Assembly: GCF_000686525.1 (NCBI RefSeq)
Contig: NZ_JMKT01000012.1
Coordinates: 62,001 to 126,000, forward strand
Reading direction: 5' to 3'
DNA: 64,000 nucleotides
Source of the DNA: Desulfonatronovibrio hydrogenovorans DSM 9292
GTDB lineage: Bacteria; Desulfobacterota; Desulfovibrionia; Desulfovibrionales; Desulfonatronovibrionaceae
Part shown: positions 56,353 to 64,000 of the stretch, piece after piece
How the letters are laid out: the number at the start of each line of letters is the position of its first letter
Numbering within the stretch: the stretch's first letter is position 1
The notes under the pieces: model-generated
What the model saw: the letters and a program-made list of their open reading frames with translations, nothing else
Told to the model about the DNA's origin: nothing
Databases searched by the model: none
Position numbers and translations under genes: made by a program

Positions 56353-57249
56353 ATGTCAAAAAGCGGTGATAAAAAGTTGTTCCCTTCAGCCCATGAAGAT
56401 GCAGCTGCCTCCAGGAGAATCGTACCCACCAGACAGACTGAGTCCCCGGCCTATCGCCTGGCATTTCTGGATGATGAATTCATTCTTCAGGATGAGCTCC
56501 GTCCGATCAGGCTTCAATTGGAGCTGCTCAAGCCGGAACTGTTGATGCAGGAAAACGCCATAGAGTCCACAGTGGTTATTTTTGGCAGTGCCCGCCTCAA
56601 AGACCGGGAATCAGCTCAGAACGAGCTGAACAGGATCAAAAAACAGGTCAGGGAAGATCCTTCTTCAGCTTTGCAGAAAAGACTGGCAGCAGCAGAGAGG
56701 GCTGTGGTCAACAGTCGGTATTATGAGGAAGCCCGGCAGCTGGCAGCCATTATTTCAGAAAACTGCCAGTGTGAGGGCAGAAATACCCATGTGGTCATCA
56801 CCGGCGGCGGACCCGGAATCATGGAGGCAGCCAACCGGGGAGCCCACGAGGCCGGGGCCAAAAGTATCGGCCTGAACATAGTCCTGCCCCATGAGCAGGC
56901 TCCCAATGAGTATATAACCCCGGAACTCTGCTTTCAGTTCCATTATTTTGCCATCCGCAAGATGCACTTTTTGATCAGGGCCAGGGCTCTGGTGGCCTTT
57001 CCCGGAGGGTTCGGCACCCTGGATGAGCTTTTTGAAGCCCTGACCCTGATCCAGACCATGCGCATCAAGTCCATGCCAGTGCTTCTTTTTGGCCGGGAGT
57101 TCTGGCAGAGAGTGGTTAATTTTGAAAGTCTGGTAGAGGAGGGGACCATCTCTCCTGAGGATCTGGATCTTTTTTCATATGTGGAGACCGCTCAGGAAGC
57201 CTGGACTCATATCGCCGGATTCAACGGCCTGGCCAGAAAGCCTGAATAA
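56353..57249 (+). CDS. LOG/TIGR00730-type Rossmann-fold protein
   Basis: A 298-residue protein of the LOG (cytokinin riboside 5'-monophosphate phosphoribohydrolase-like) family. GGGPGIMEAANRGA and PGGFGTLDELFE are the hallmark motifs; the family removes the base from nucleoside monophosphates. It has an N-terminal extension of roughly 90 residues compared with short LOG proteins. AAGGAG six bases upstream picks the ATG at 56353 over that at 56329. Confidence 0.85.
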   Translation: MSKSGDKKLFPSAHEDAAASRRIVPTRQTESPAYRLAFLDDEFILQDELRPIRLQLELLKPELLMQENAIESTVVIFGSARLKDRESAQNELNRIKKQVREDPSSALQKRLAAAERAVVNSRYYEEARQLAAIISENCQCEGRNTHVVITGGGPGIMEAANRGAHEAGAKSIGLNIVLPHEQAPNEYITPELCFQFHYFAIRKMHFLIRARALVAFPGGFGTLDELFEALTLIQTMRIKSMPVLLFGREFWQRVVNFESLVEEGTISPEDLDLFSYVETAQEAWTHIAGFNGLARKPE

Positions 57250-57300
57250 CAGACATGGTTCATGATTCTGGGGGCTGGACTGTTGCCCATGCACAAACTG

Positions 57301-58767
57301 TCAGCCCTGGACCGGACCAGGCAGGTGATTTGATTTTTTCCGGCTGGAAGTGCCGGTCCGGACCTGTGCATGCCTTCTGGCGATTTCCATGGCCGGGATA
57401 AGGCCGGTGGCCGAGGCTGAAACAATGTTTCCGGCCACACCCGGACCGTCTCCAGCTACAAAAAGTCCTTTGATGGCGGTTTCCAGGACATTGCTGGTTT
57501 CGATCTGGGTGGCGAAGAATTTGATTTCCGGGGCATAGATCAGGGTCTCCTCGTTGGAGACGCCGGGTACAACATTATTCAGCTTTTCAAGGCCTTCAAT
57601 GATATTGCAGACAATGCGGCCCGGCAGGGCCATGGCAACATCTCCGCATGTCACGTTTTTCATGGTGGGCTCCACAAAGCTGTTCCGGATCCGGTTCCAG
57701 GTGGAGCGTCGGCCGCGTTTGAGGTCCCCGAAGCGTTGAAGGATGGGCCTGCCTCCACCAATGATGGTGGCCAGGCGTCCAATGGATTCGCCGTAAGCAT
57801 GGTTGTCGGTGACAGGCTCTTCCAGGACCACTTTGGACAGAAAGGCGAAATTGGTATTTTCTGATTTTCTGTCCATATAGGCATGGCCGTTGACGCAGAC
57901 AAAATTCTGGTAGTTCTCCAAAGCCACGAATCCTCCCTGGTTGGTGCAGAAGGTCCGGGTCTGATCATCGTACTTGTTGGTGCGGATGAAAAAAGTGGGA
58001 TCATATATAACCTGGCACAGGTCGCGCATTATATCGGCATGGACCTCAACCCTGACCCCCACTTCTATTCCCCGCTGGGAGACGTTCAAGCCATGCCGCT
58101 GAGCCAGGGAACCCACCCATTCAGCTCCGACCCGGCCCGGAGCCATGATGACGCAGGGAGCGTGGTAGGTACCCCGGCTGGTGGTCACCCCGGTTACTTC
58201 CCTGTTATCCACGGTGATGTCTTTAACCTCTTCAGAGGTATGAAAGGTCACTCCCTGGTCCTTGACGTATTCGGCCATGGACGCGATATGTCCGGGAAGG
58301 TTGTCACTGCCCAGGTGTTTCTGTTTGATCAAGAGCAGGTCCAGGCCATGCTTGAGGGCGTTTTTGCGGATGTCTCTGGCCTTGGCCATGTCAGTGGGAA
58401 ATACCTTGCCGTCCATGTTGAACCGGTTAAATATCTTTTCAGTCTCCTCAATGAGCTGTTTGGCCTCGGAGAGGGGCATGAACTGGGTCAAGTCGGTTTT
58501 GCCCAGTTTGTGAATGAAGTTCAGCTTGCCATCGGAAAAGAGACCGGCTCCGCCCACGCCGGACAGGATATTGCAGGGCTTGCAGCGGATACACTCCTGG
58601 GTACCGCTGATGGGGCAGGCCCGTTTCCGGGACTGTCTGCCTTTCTCAATAACCAGAACATCAAGGCCGGTGTACTCTCCCAGGTGATAGGCGGCAAAAA
58701 GGCCGGCTGGGCCGCATCCGATGATGATCACGTCAAAATTGATTTTTTCCTTTTTTTTCTGGGGCAT
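57301..58767 (-). CDS. FAD-dependent dehydrogenase with CxxCxxC site
   Basis: A 488-residue flavoprotein. The N-terminal dinucleotide site is DVIIIGCGPAGLFAAY; CIRCKPC (about residues 61-67) precedes GVGGAGLFSDGKLN. The C-terminal FVAGDGPGVAGNIVSASATGL is the second FAD motif. It belongs to a family usually annotated as NAD(P)/FAD-dependent oxidoreductase (uncharacterised). TCCAGGAGAACCC fixes the ATG at 58767; a frame open to 59016 is not conserved. The substrate is unknown. Confidence 0.85.
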   Translation of the reverse strand: MPQKKKEKINFDVIIIGCGPAGLFAAYHLGEYTGLDVLVIEKGRQSRKRACPISGTQECIRCKPCNILSGVGGAGLFSDGKLNFIHKLGKTDLTQFMPLSEAKQLIEETEKIFNRFNMDGKVFPTDMAKARDIRKNALKHGLDLLLIKQKHLGSDNLPGHIASMAEYVKDQGVTFHTSEEVKDITVDNREVTGVTTSRGTYHAPCVIMAPGRVGAEWVGSLAQRHGLNVSQRGIEVGVRVEVHADIMRDLCQVIYDPTFFIRTNKYDDQTRTFCTNQGGFVALENYQNFVCVNGHAYMDRKSENTNFAFLSKVVLEEPVTDNHAYGESIGRLATIIGGGRPILQRFGDLKRGRRSTWNRIRNSFVEPTMKNVTCGDVAMALPGRIVCNIIEGLEKLNNVVPGVSNEETLIYAPEIKFFATQIETSNVLETAIKGLFVAGDGPGVAGNIVSASATGLIPAMEIARRHAQVRTGTSSRKKSNHLPGPVQG

Positions 58768-59099
58768 GGGTTCTCCTGGAAGAGCCTGGGTCAATTGGGT
58801 TTTACGATGCGCAGGGTTTCCATGATTGCAGCTTAGCTCTGTGGACACGGGATGGCAAGAAATTAGCGCCAGGAAAAAACATTTTGAACCTGAACCGGCC
58901 TGTTTTTTGTGTAGCTGTTGGACACTATTTTTGTTGGCAGCCCGGACCTCATCCGGCCAGGATGCATTTGCAGAGCAGTGCCATTTGTCCGGTTCAGCCA
59001 GGTCCAGGCTTGACATTTGGCTGGCAAAGGTGAAGCTTTTGTTCCTTTGAGCAATGAAAAAATGGTTTAAAATTTCCTTAAGTTAAGAGGTGATCCTGC
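58768..59099. other. Divergent intergenic region
   Basis: 332 bases between the FAD enzyme and the dehydrogenase. On the plus strand TTGAGC (59047-59052), 15 bases, TAAAAT (59068-59073) is a weak promoter candidate; TTTGAG one base earlier gives a 16-base spacing. Nothing else was recognised. Confidence 0.35.
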
Positions 59100-60011
59100 A
59101 TGACATTGACCAGGGTTTGTCAGAAGCCTTCTCCGGAGAACACCTGCATCGGCTGGGTCGGCACCGGGGTCATGGGGGTGTCCATGTGCAGCCATCTGCT
59201 GGATGCCGGTTATGATGTCCGGGTGTTCAACCGGACCAGGGAAAAGGCCCGTCCTTTGCTGGACAAGGGGGCTGTATGGGTTGAATCGCCCGGGCAGGCT
59301 GCCCAGGAGGCAGACGTGGTCTTGACCATGGTTGGGTTTCCCAGGGATGTCCGCCAGGTTTATTTTGGGGAAGACGGGCTGCTGGAAGGTATCAGGCCTG
59401 GAGGCATCTGTGTGGACATGACCACCACCAGCCCTGATCTGTCCAGAGAGATAAGTCAGAGGGCGGCGGAGAAAAAGGCCTTTGCTCTGGACGCACCGGT
59501 TTCCGGGGGAGACGTGGGTGCCAGAAATGGCAAATTGTCCATCATGGTGGGGGGAGATTGGCCTGTCTTTGAAGCCATATTTCCCCTGTTCAGACTGATG
59601 GGGGAGAATATCCTGCACCATGGGCCTGCCGGGTCAGGGCAGAACGCCAAGATGTGCAACCAGATCATTATTGCCGGGACCATGATCGGGGTGTGCGAGA
59701 GTCTGGTGTATGCCGCAGCAGCCGGGCTTGATCCGGACAGGGTCCTGGGTTCAGTGAGCAAAGGGGCTGCAGGCTGCTGGACATTGAACAACCTTGCCCC
59801 GCGGATCCTTAAAAGTGACTATGCCCCGGGTTTTATGATCGACCACTTTATCAAGGACATGGGCATCGCCCTGGAGGAATCCAGGCGCCTGGGCATCTGT
59901 CTGCCGGGTCTGAGCCTGGTTGAAGAGCTTTACAAAAAGGCTTCAGCTGCAGGGCACGGGTGCAGCGGGACCCATGCCCTGTACACGGCCCTGCTTGATT
60001 CAGGTAAATAA
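59100..60011 (+). CDS. NAD(P)-dependent beta-hydroxyacid dehydrogenase
   Basis: A 303-residue 3-hydroxyisobutyrate dehydrogenase-like enzyme. The N-terminal Rossmann motif CIGWVGTGVMGVSM (about residues 16-29) is followed by the substrate site DAPVSGGDVGA and the catalytic Lys in GSGQNAKMCNQ. AGAGGTGAT precedes the ATG. The substrate (3-hydroxyisobutyrate, tartronate semialdehyde, succinic semialdehyde) cannot be told. Confidence 0.88.
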   Translation: MTLTRVCQKPSPENTCIGWVGTGVMGVSMCSHLLDAGYDVRVFNRTREKARPLLDKGAVWVESPGQAAQEADVVLTMVGFPRDVRQVYFGEDGLLEGIRPGGICVDMTTTSPDLSREISQRAAEKKAFALDAPVSGGDVGARNGKLSIMVGGDWPVFEAIFPLFRLMGENILHHGPAGSGQNAKMCNQIIIAGTMIGVCESLVYAAAAGLDPDRVLGSVSKGAAGCWTLNNLAPRILKSDYAPGFMIDHFIKDMGIALEESRRLGICLPGLSLVEELYKKASAAGHGCSGTHALYTALLDSGK

Positions 60012-60098
60012 TCCTGAGCAGCTAAGGGCCCTGGAACAGCAGCGTTTTTTACTGGTCCTTTGGTCTAAGGCCCTAGGAAAAGGGAAAAGGTTTTTTGA

Positions 60099-60698
60099 AT
60101 GGGTTTATTTTTCAGTCTCTGGCTCAAGCTCTTTTTTGTGTTCACCCCTTTTTTCGGATTGACCATGTTTCTGACCATGACCGATGGGTTTGAAGAGCCC
60201 CGGCGGAGAAATATTGCCCTGACCACTTCAGTGGCTGTGCTGTTGATCTGTCTGGTGCTCTTTTTTGCAGGAAATCAGATTTTTTCTCTGTTTGGCATTA
60301 CGTTGGACTCCTTTCGCATTGGTGCAGGGGTCCTGCTTTTTCTTTCCGGCATAGCCCTGGTCCAGGGAAATGCCGGAGGTTCAGCATCAGCTGCCAGCGG
60401 AGATGTGAGTGTGGTTCCCCTGGCCATACCCATCATTGTGGGACCGGCCACCATGGGCACCCTCCTGGTCCTTGGGGCTGAGCTGGTTGATCTGGGCTCA
60501 AGGCTTCTGGGCTGTCTGGCCCTGCTTTTTGCTGTGGCATCCATTGCAGGGGTACTGCTCATGGGTTCGGCCATTCAGGAACGACTGGGGACCAGGGGCA
60601 TATCAATCTTGAGCAAACTGACCGGTCTGGTCCTGGCCGCCCTGGCCGCACAGATGATAATGACCGGGATTCAGGGCTTTCTGGGAATTGAGCCTTAA
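60099..60698 (+). CDS. MarC-family integral membrane protein
   Basis: A 199-residue MarC/UPF0056 protein with about six hydrophobic helices. Motifs are LTMFLTMTDG, FFAGNQIFSLFGITLDSFRI and VPLAIPIIVGPATMG. The function is unsettled in the literature; once proposed as multiple antibiotic resistance. AAAAGG precedes the ATG. A holin-like membrane protein follows on the same strand. Confidence 0.85.
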   Translation: MGLFFSLWLKLFFVFTPFFGLTMFLTMTDGFEEPRRRNIALTTSVAVLLICLVLFFAGNQIFSLFGITLDSFRIGAGVLLFLSGIALVQGNAGGSASAASGDVSVVPLAIPIIVGPATMGTLLVLGAELVDLGSRLLGCLALLFAVASIAGVLLMGSAIQERLGTRGISILSKLTGLVLAALAAQMIMTGIQGFLGIEP

Positions 60699-60801
60699 CC
60701 TGGAAAAAATAGGACCGGGAGGTTTTGGCCCTGAGAAAATCAGCCAGTGGCATAACCCGGGCCGGACATCCAGGAAACATAATATGTAAGAGAGGTGCAA
60801 C

Positions 60802-61194
60802 ATGCATGGACTGTTGATTCGCTGGCTGATCCTGACCGCGGCCATCCTTATCTGTGCCTATGTCATCGACGGGATCCATGTCAGCGGCTTTTTTTCAGCC
60901 TTTGTGGCGGCAGCCTTTCTGGGCATCCTGAATGCGCTTCTACGCCCGGTCCTCATCCTTTTGACCCTGCCCATCAATATCCTGACCCTGGGTCTTTTCA
61001 CCTTTGTCATCAATGCAGTTCTGCTGCTCATGGTGTCCGGGGTGGTTACCGGCCTGGAGATCCGGGGATTCTGGTCAGCCCTGGGCGGAGCCCTGATCAT
61101 CGGCCTGATAAGCTGGCTTACCCTGGCCTTTATCAGCGACCGGGGGCGGATCGAGTACATTGAACTGAAAAAACGCCGGGATCGCTGGGAATAA
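60802..61194 (+). CDS. Four-helix membrane protein (phage-holin-family/YvlD-like)
   Basis: A 130-residue protein with four predicted transmembrane helices (about 5-24, 30-48, 52-82, 90-112), the Hol44/YvlD family. Conserved features include NALLRPVLILLTLPINILTLGLFTFVINA (split here). No phage gene is nearby, so this is a housekeeping envelope member. AGAGAGGTG precedes the ATG. The glycosyltransferase starts two bases after the stop. Confidence 0.82.
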   Translation: MHGLLIRWLILTAAILICAYVIDGIHVSGFFSAFVAAAFLGILNALLRPVLILLTLPINILTLGLFTFVINAVLLLMVSGVVTGLEIRGFWSALGGALIIGLISWLTLAFISDRGRIEYIELKKRRDRWE

Positions 61195-61196
61195 CC

Positions 61197-62228
61197 TTGT
61201 CGGTCATATCCAGCAGGCCTGCGGTTTCTGTGCTTATGCCGGTTCGAAATGCCGGCTCCACGGTCAGCCGGGCTGTGCAGAGCATCCTTGACCAGACCCT
61301 GGCCGATTTTGAACTGGTTGTTGTGGATGACGGATCAACCGATGACACTCCTGCCATTCTGGCCAGGGCTGCCGGACTTGACCCCAGGATCAGACTGATC
61401 ACCACTTTGGACAGGGGACTGGTAAAAGCCCTGAACACTGGTCTCAGGCTCTGCCGGGCCCCTTTTGTGGCCAGGATGGATGGGGATGACCTGTCCAGGC
61501 CGGACCGGCTGGAAAAACAGTTCTCCTTTCTCCGGGATAATCCTGAATACGGCCTGGTTTCAGGACAGGTGGGTTTTCTGGGGGATAAAAAAAAGAGCTA
61601 CGGCTACTATCTTTATGTCCGGTGGCTCAACACTCTAAGCACCCATCAGGACATCAGCCTGAACCGTTTTGTAGAATCCCCCCTGGCTCACCCTTCAGTT
61701 ATGTTCAGAACATCCCTGGCCACAGACCTGGGCGGGTATGCTGACGGCCCCTTTCCTGAAGACTATGAACTCTGGCTCAGATGGCTGGATCAGGGAGTTA
61801 AAATGGCCAAGATACCCTGCCGGGTCCTTGACTGGCAGGATCACGAGACCCGGCTTTCCAGGACCCATCCGAATTACTCCATTGAGGCATTTTTCCGGCT
61901 CAAGGCCGGATATCTGGCCAGATGGCTGGCCAAGTACAACCCGTTTCATCCCCGGATCTGGATCTGGGGCGCAGGCCGGCAGGCCAGACAGCGGGCTGAG
62001 CATTTGAGCGGGCACGGCTGCTGCATTGCCGGGTACATAGATATCAGGGAGAGTCTGGCTGGAAATTTCATCCAAGGCCGGCCCATCAGGCACTACCTGG
62101 ATCTGCCTGCAAAGGGTGAGTGCTTTATGCTGGCCTATGTGCGCAAGAGAAATGCCAGGCAGGAGATCAGGGCCTTTTTACAAGCCAGGGGATATGTTGA
62201 AGGGATTGATTTTCTCCTGGCAGCCTGA
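61197..62228 (+). CDS. Family 2 glycosyltransferase with C-terminal Rossmann-like domain
   Basis: A 343-residue GT2 enzyme. The GT-A fold has SVLMPVRNAG, VVVDDGSTDDTP (first Asp motif), MDGDDLSRPDRLEKQ (second, metal site) and the acceptor region FPEDYELWLRW. The C-terminal 90 residues (about 255-343) carry WIWGAGRQARQRAE and GYIDIRES, a nucleotide-binding-like PglD-type domain. It begins at TTG 61197 with weak GGGA; a start near 61236 is an alternative. Sugar and acceptor are unknown. Confidence 0.85.
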   Translation: MSVISSRPAVSVLMPVRNAGSTVSRAVQSILDQTLADFELVVVDDGSTDDTPAILARAAGLDPRIRLITTLDRGLVKALNTGLRLCRAPFVARMDGDDLSRPDRLEKQFSFLRDNPEYGLVSGQVGFLGDKKKSYGYYLYVRWLNTLSTHQDISLNRFVESPLAHPSVMFRTSLATDLGGYADGPFPEDYELWLRWLDQGVKMAKIPCRVLDWQDHETRLSRTHPNYSIEAFFRLKAGYLARWLAKYNPFHPRIWIWGAGRQARQRAEHLSGHGCCIAGYIDIRESLAGNFIQGRPIRHYLDLPAKGECFMLAYVRKRNARQEIRAFLQARGYVEGIDFLLAA

Positions 62229-62381
62229 TTTAATGATTAAGTTATAGTTACTATTTAATTTTTTAAAATTTATTGCCAAAATTCTGGAAAGATACTATGG
62301 ACTGCAGAATTTTGTGTGATATTAAAATATGCAGTTCATCTGGGCTGAAATTATTGGATTTCTAATTATTCAGGAGGCGGC

Positions 62382-63623
62382 ATGAATTTCAAGACCTTAG
62401 CGCTGGCATTGGTACTGGTTGTCTTTGTTCAGGTGGAGAGTGTAAATGCAGCAGGCTTTGCCCTTTATGAATGGGGGGCCAGGGGCACGGCCATGGGCGG
62501 AACCATGATCGGCCGGGCTGACGATCCCTCGGCTGTGGCTTATAACCCAGCCGGCATAACTCAGCTGGAAGGGACCCAGACCATGGTCGGGTTTTCAGTG
62601 GTGGCACCCCAGGGCAAGATTGATACTCCTGGTGAGACAACCAAAATCAAAAGTAACTACTGGATTCCGCCCCACGCCTTTCTGACCCACCAGCTGACAG
62701 ATCAGGCCTGGCTGGGCCTGGGTCTGTACACCCGGTTCGGCCTGGGAACTGAGTTTCCAGATGACTGGGAAGGCCGGTACAACAATATATTCACCCGGGT
62801 CAGGTCCTTTTCCTTTAATCCCAATATTGCCTATAAAGTGACTGATACCCTGTCCATTGCATTGGGCGCTGAGGTGATGTGGTTTGATTTTTATCAGAAA
62901 AAAGATGTGCCTTTTATTGATGGAGATATAAGGGCAAGGTTGGATGGAGACAGTTACGGGGTTGGCGGAAACATTGCAATTCATTATAAACCCAATGATA
63001 TGTGGGCCTTTGGTTTGACTTACAAAAGCAGGGTCAAGCAGACAATTAAGGGAGATGCAAAGTTTAATCAGACTCCTTTTGCCAATATGCTTGGCCAGTT
63101 CGAAAACACATCCGCCAAAGGAGATATTACGTTACCTGATTCATTTGGACTTGGCATATTGTTCAGGCCTCATGAAAGATTGAGTCTGGAAGGGAATGCC
63201 ATTTATACTCTCTGGAGCACATACGATAAATTGAAAATTGATTATGGAAAGCCCTTGACCCCTGGACAGTCGAATGAAAGAAAAACAGTATCAACAGACA
63301 AGAAGTGGAAGGATGTGTGGCGGTTTCAGCTGGGTGCTGAGTACAACCTGAACGAGCTGATAGATCTTCGGCTGGGTTATGTTTACGACCAGATCCCGGA
63401 CCGGGACAAGTATGCTGATTACATGACTCCAACCAATGACCGGCATATCATCACCACTGGTGTTGGATTCAATTGGGACAAGGCCAGCCTGGATCTTTCA
63501 TATTCATACCTGTGGTTTGCAAACAGAAAGATAGATGGCAGGGCTGATGATGATGTCCTGGACAGTAAATTCAAAGACGGTCGGACCCATCTCATGGGTA
63601 TTAGCTTCAGTTACAGGTTCTAG
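62382..63623 (+). CDS. fadL: FadL/OmpP1/TodX-type outer-membrane porin
   Basis: A 413-residue outer-membrane long-chain fatty acid or hydrocarbon porin. The signal peptide (about 24 residues) ends VNA before AGFALYEWGARG. VAYNPAGITQLEGTQ marks the hatch, and the remainder alternates as a beta barrel ending in the aromatic Phe (GISFSYRF). AGGAGG precedes the ATG. A preceding 153-base AT-rich gap holds its promoter. A strong terminator follows. Confidence 0.88.
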   Translation: MNFKTLALALVLVVFVQVESVNAAGFALYEWGARGTAMGGTMIGRADDPSAVAYNPAGITQLEGTQTMVGFSVVAPQGKIDTPGETTKIKSNYWIPPHAFLTHQLTDQAWLGLGLYTRFGLGTEFPDDWEGRYNNIFTRVRSFSFNPNIAYKVTDTLSIALGAEVMWFDFYQKKDVPFIDGDIRARLDGDSYGVGGNIAIHYKPNDMWAFGLTYKSRVKQTIKGDAKFNQTPFANMLGQFENTSAKGDITLPDSFGLGILFRPHERLSLEGNAIYTLWSTYDKLKIDYGKPLTPGQSNERKTVSTDKKWKDVWRFQLGAEYNLNELIDLRLGYVYDQIPDRDKYADYMTPTNDRHIITTGVGFNWDKASLDLSYSYLWFANRKIDGRADDDVLDSKFKDGRTHLMGISFSYRF

Positions 63624-63646
63624 TCTTTTCCGGCATATTTGCCTAT

Positions 63647-63690
63647 ATAAAAAGGGAACAGGCCCAGGGGGCTGTTCCCTTTTTATTTTG
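63647..63690. terminator. Strong intrinsic terminator after the FadL gene
   Basis: A perfect 15-bp stem, ATAAAAAGGGAACAG (63647-63661) with CTGTTCCCTTTTTAT (63672-63686), a ten-base G-rich loop and a T-run inside the 3' arm. The A-run on the 5' side lets it work in both directions. Confidence 0.88.
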
Positions 63691-63712
63691 CAAAACCTTT
63701 TAAGGAGCCGGT

Positions 63713-64000
63713 ATGAGCAAGGTGTATTTCTGGAATCTGAGGGCGTCACGCAAAATGCCCTATGATCTGCGGCTGAAAAAGCTTCTTAAAAAGCTGGAAC
63801 TGGGAGCCATGCTTGAACCGGGCATGCTCACAGCCATCAAGGTCCACTTTGGCGAGGGAGGGACCACAGGCTTTGTTTCCCCCTTGTGGATCAAGCCGGT
63901 GGTTGAATTCATCAAAAAGGCAGGGGCCAGGCCCTTTCTGACCGATACCAATACCCTGTATATCGGCAACCGGGGAGAGGCCGTATCCCACCACATGCAG
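63713..64000 (+). CDS. DUF362 domain protein, 3' end cut by window edge
   Basis: The first 96 residues (MSKVYFWNLRASRKM..) include the conserved AIKVHFGEGGTTGFVSP and PFLTDTNTLYIGNR of DUF362 proteins. Complete members have a C-terminal ferredoxin-type 4Fe-4S domain, but that part is outside the window. AAGGAG precedes the ATG at 63713. The function is unknown. Confidence 0.85.
   Translation, partial: MSKVYFWNLRASRKMPYDLRLKKLLKKLELGAMLEPGMLTAIKVHFGEGGTTGFVSPLWIKPVVEFIKKAGARPFLTDTNTLYIGNRGEAVSHHMQ

Noticed and set aside
57883-58836. 317-residue plus-strand frame over the FAD enzyme
   Set aside because: Antisense to two FAD motifs and the CxxCxxC. No recognised domain and no Shine-Dalgarno.
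60802-61194. Holin-like protein as evidence of a prophage
   Set aside because: The family is widespread in chromosomes. No phage structural, lysis or integrase gene is near.
1-64000. CRISPR arrays, insertion sequences, integrases or rRNA operons
   Set aside because: No regularly spaced repeats, transposase motifs or rRNA sequence were seen on either strand.

Overview
The window looks like a chromosomal stretch from a halophilic or haloalkaliphilic sulfate-reducing bacterium of the Desulfovibrionales type (Desulfobacterota). This is inferred, not proven. The pointers are the roughly 50% GC protein style; NfnAB-type ferredoxin:NADP oxidoreductase; a single B12-dependent (class II) ribonucleotide reductase; NikR beside FolE2; a PSP1-metG pair; and a complete N-acetylglutaminylglutamine amide (NAGGN) osmolyte cluster, which suggests salt stress. 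I see no insertion sequence, prophage, integrase, CRISPR array or rRNA. The window is mostly core genome.

Layout. 1-3018, minus strand: the 5' part of trigger factor, tRNA-Leu(UAG), then a spore-photoproduct-lyase-like radical SAM enzyme overlapped by a ParB-like protein. 3385-7505, plus: an unusual EF-G paralogue, a strong terminator, and RNase J behind a structured leader. 7910-12641, plus: the NAGGN cluster (amidotransferase, acetyltransferase/ATP-grasp synthetase, M42 peptidase). 12692-14551, minus: alpha/beta hydrolase and M48 protease. 14868-24231, plus: nrdJ, GAF histidine kinase, CheY-TPR regulator, ftsE, ftsX, methyltransferase, nikR, folE2 and recA, followed by alaS to 26889. From the kinase to the methyltransferase the genes overlap end to end. 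26974-33202: a small unknown gene, nfnAB, ricT-like PSP1 gene, metG and a nitroreductase. 33241-36841, minus: an unrecognised 575-residue protein, gcvT and rsmE. A divergent promoter pair near 36897-36967 separates this from a DUF6485-like gene, a double-GAF gene and mreB.

39415-41435: Nudix hydrolase, rimI and a PflA-like radical SAM enzyme. 41739-50589, plus: one long unit with a CBS-ACT protein, a complete LivGHMKF-type ABC importer, an AMP-forming acyl-CoA synthetase and a phenylacetate-CoA-ligase homologue. It probably imports a carboxylic or amino acid and activates it as a CoA thioester. 50843-53404: pgk, tpiA, secG, tRNA-Leu(GAG) and a terminator. 53566-62228: a hybrid sensor kinase, LOG-like protein, FAD oxidoreductase (minus), beta-hydroxyacid dehydrogenase, MarC protein, small membrane protein and glycosyltransferase. 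62382-64000: a FadL-type porin, a strong terminator and the start of a DUF362 protein.

The points most worth a second look are: (i) the lyase-like/ParB-like pair, in which the usual hydrogen-donor cysteine of spore photoproduct lyase appears to be missing; (ii) an EF-G paralogue whose DxPGH motif has lost its histidine; (iii) a two-component pair translationally coupled to FtsEX; and (iv) the unrecognised 575-residue protein with its divergent promoter. All family calls come from motif recognition by eye. No database search was run.
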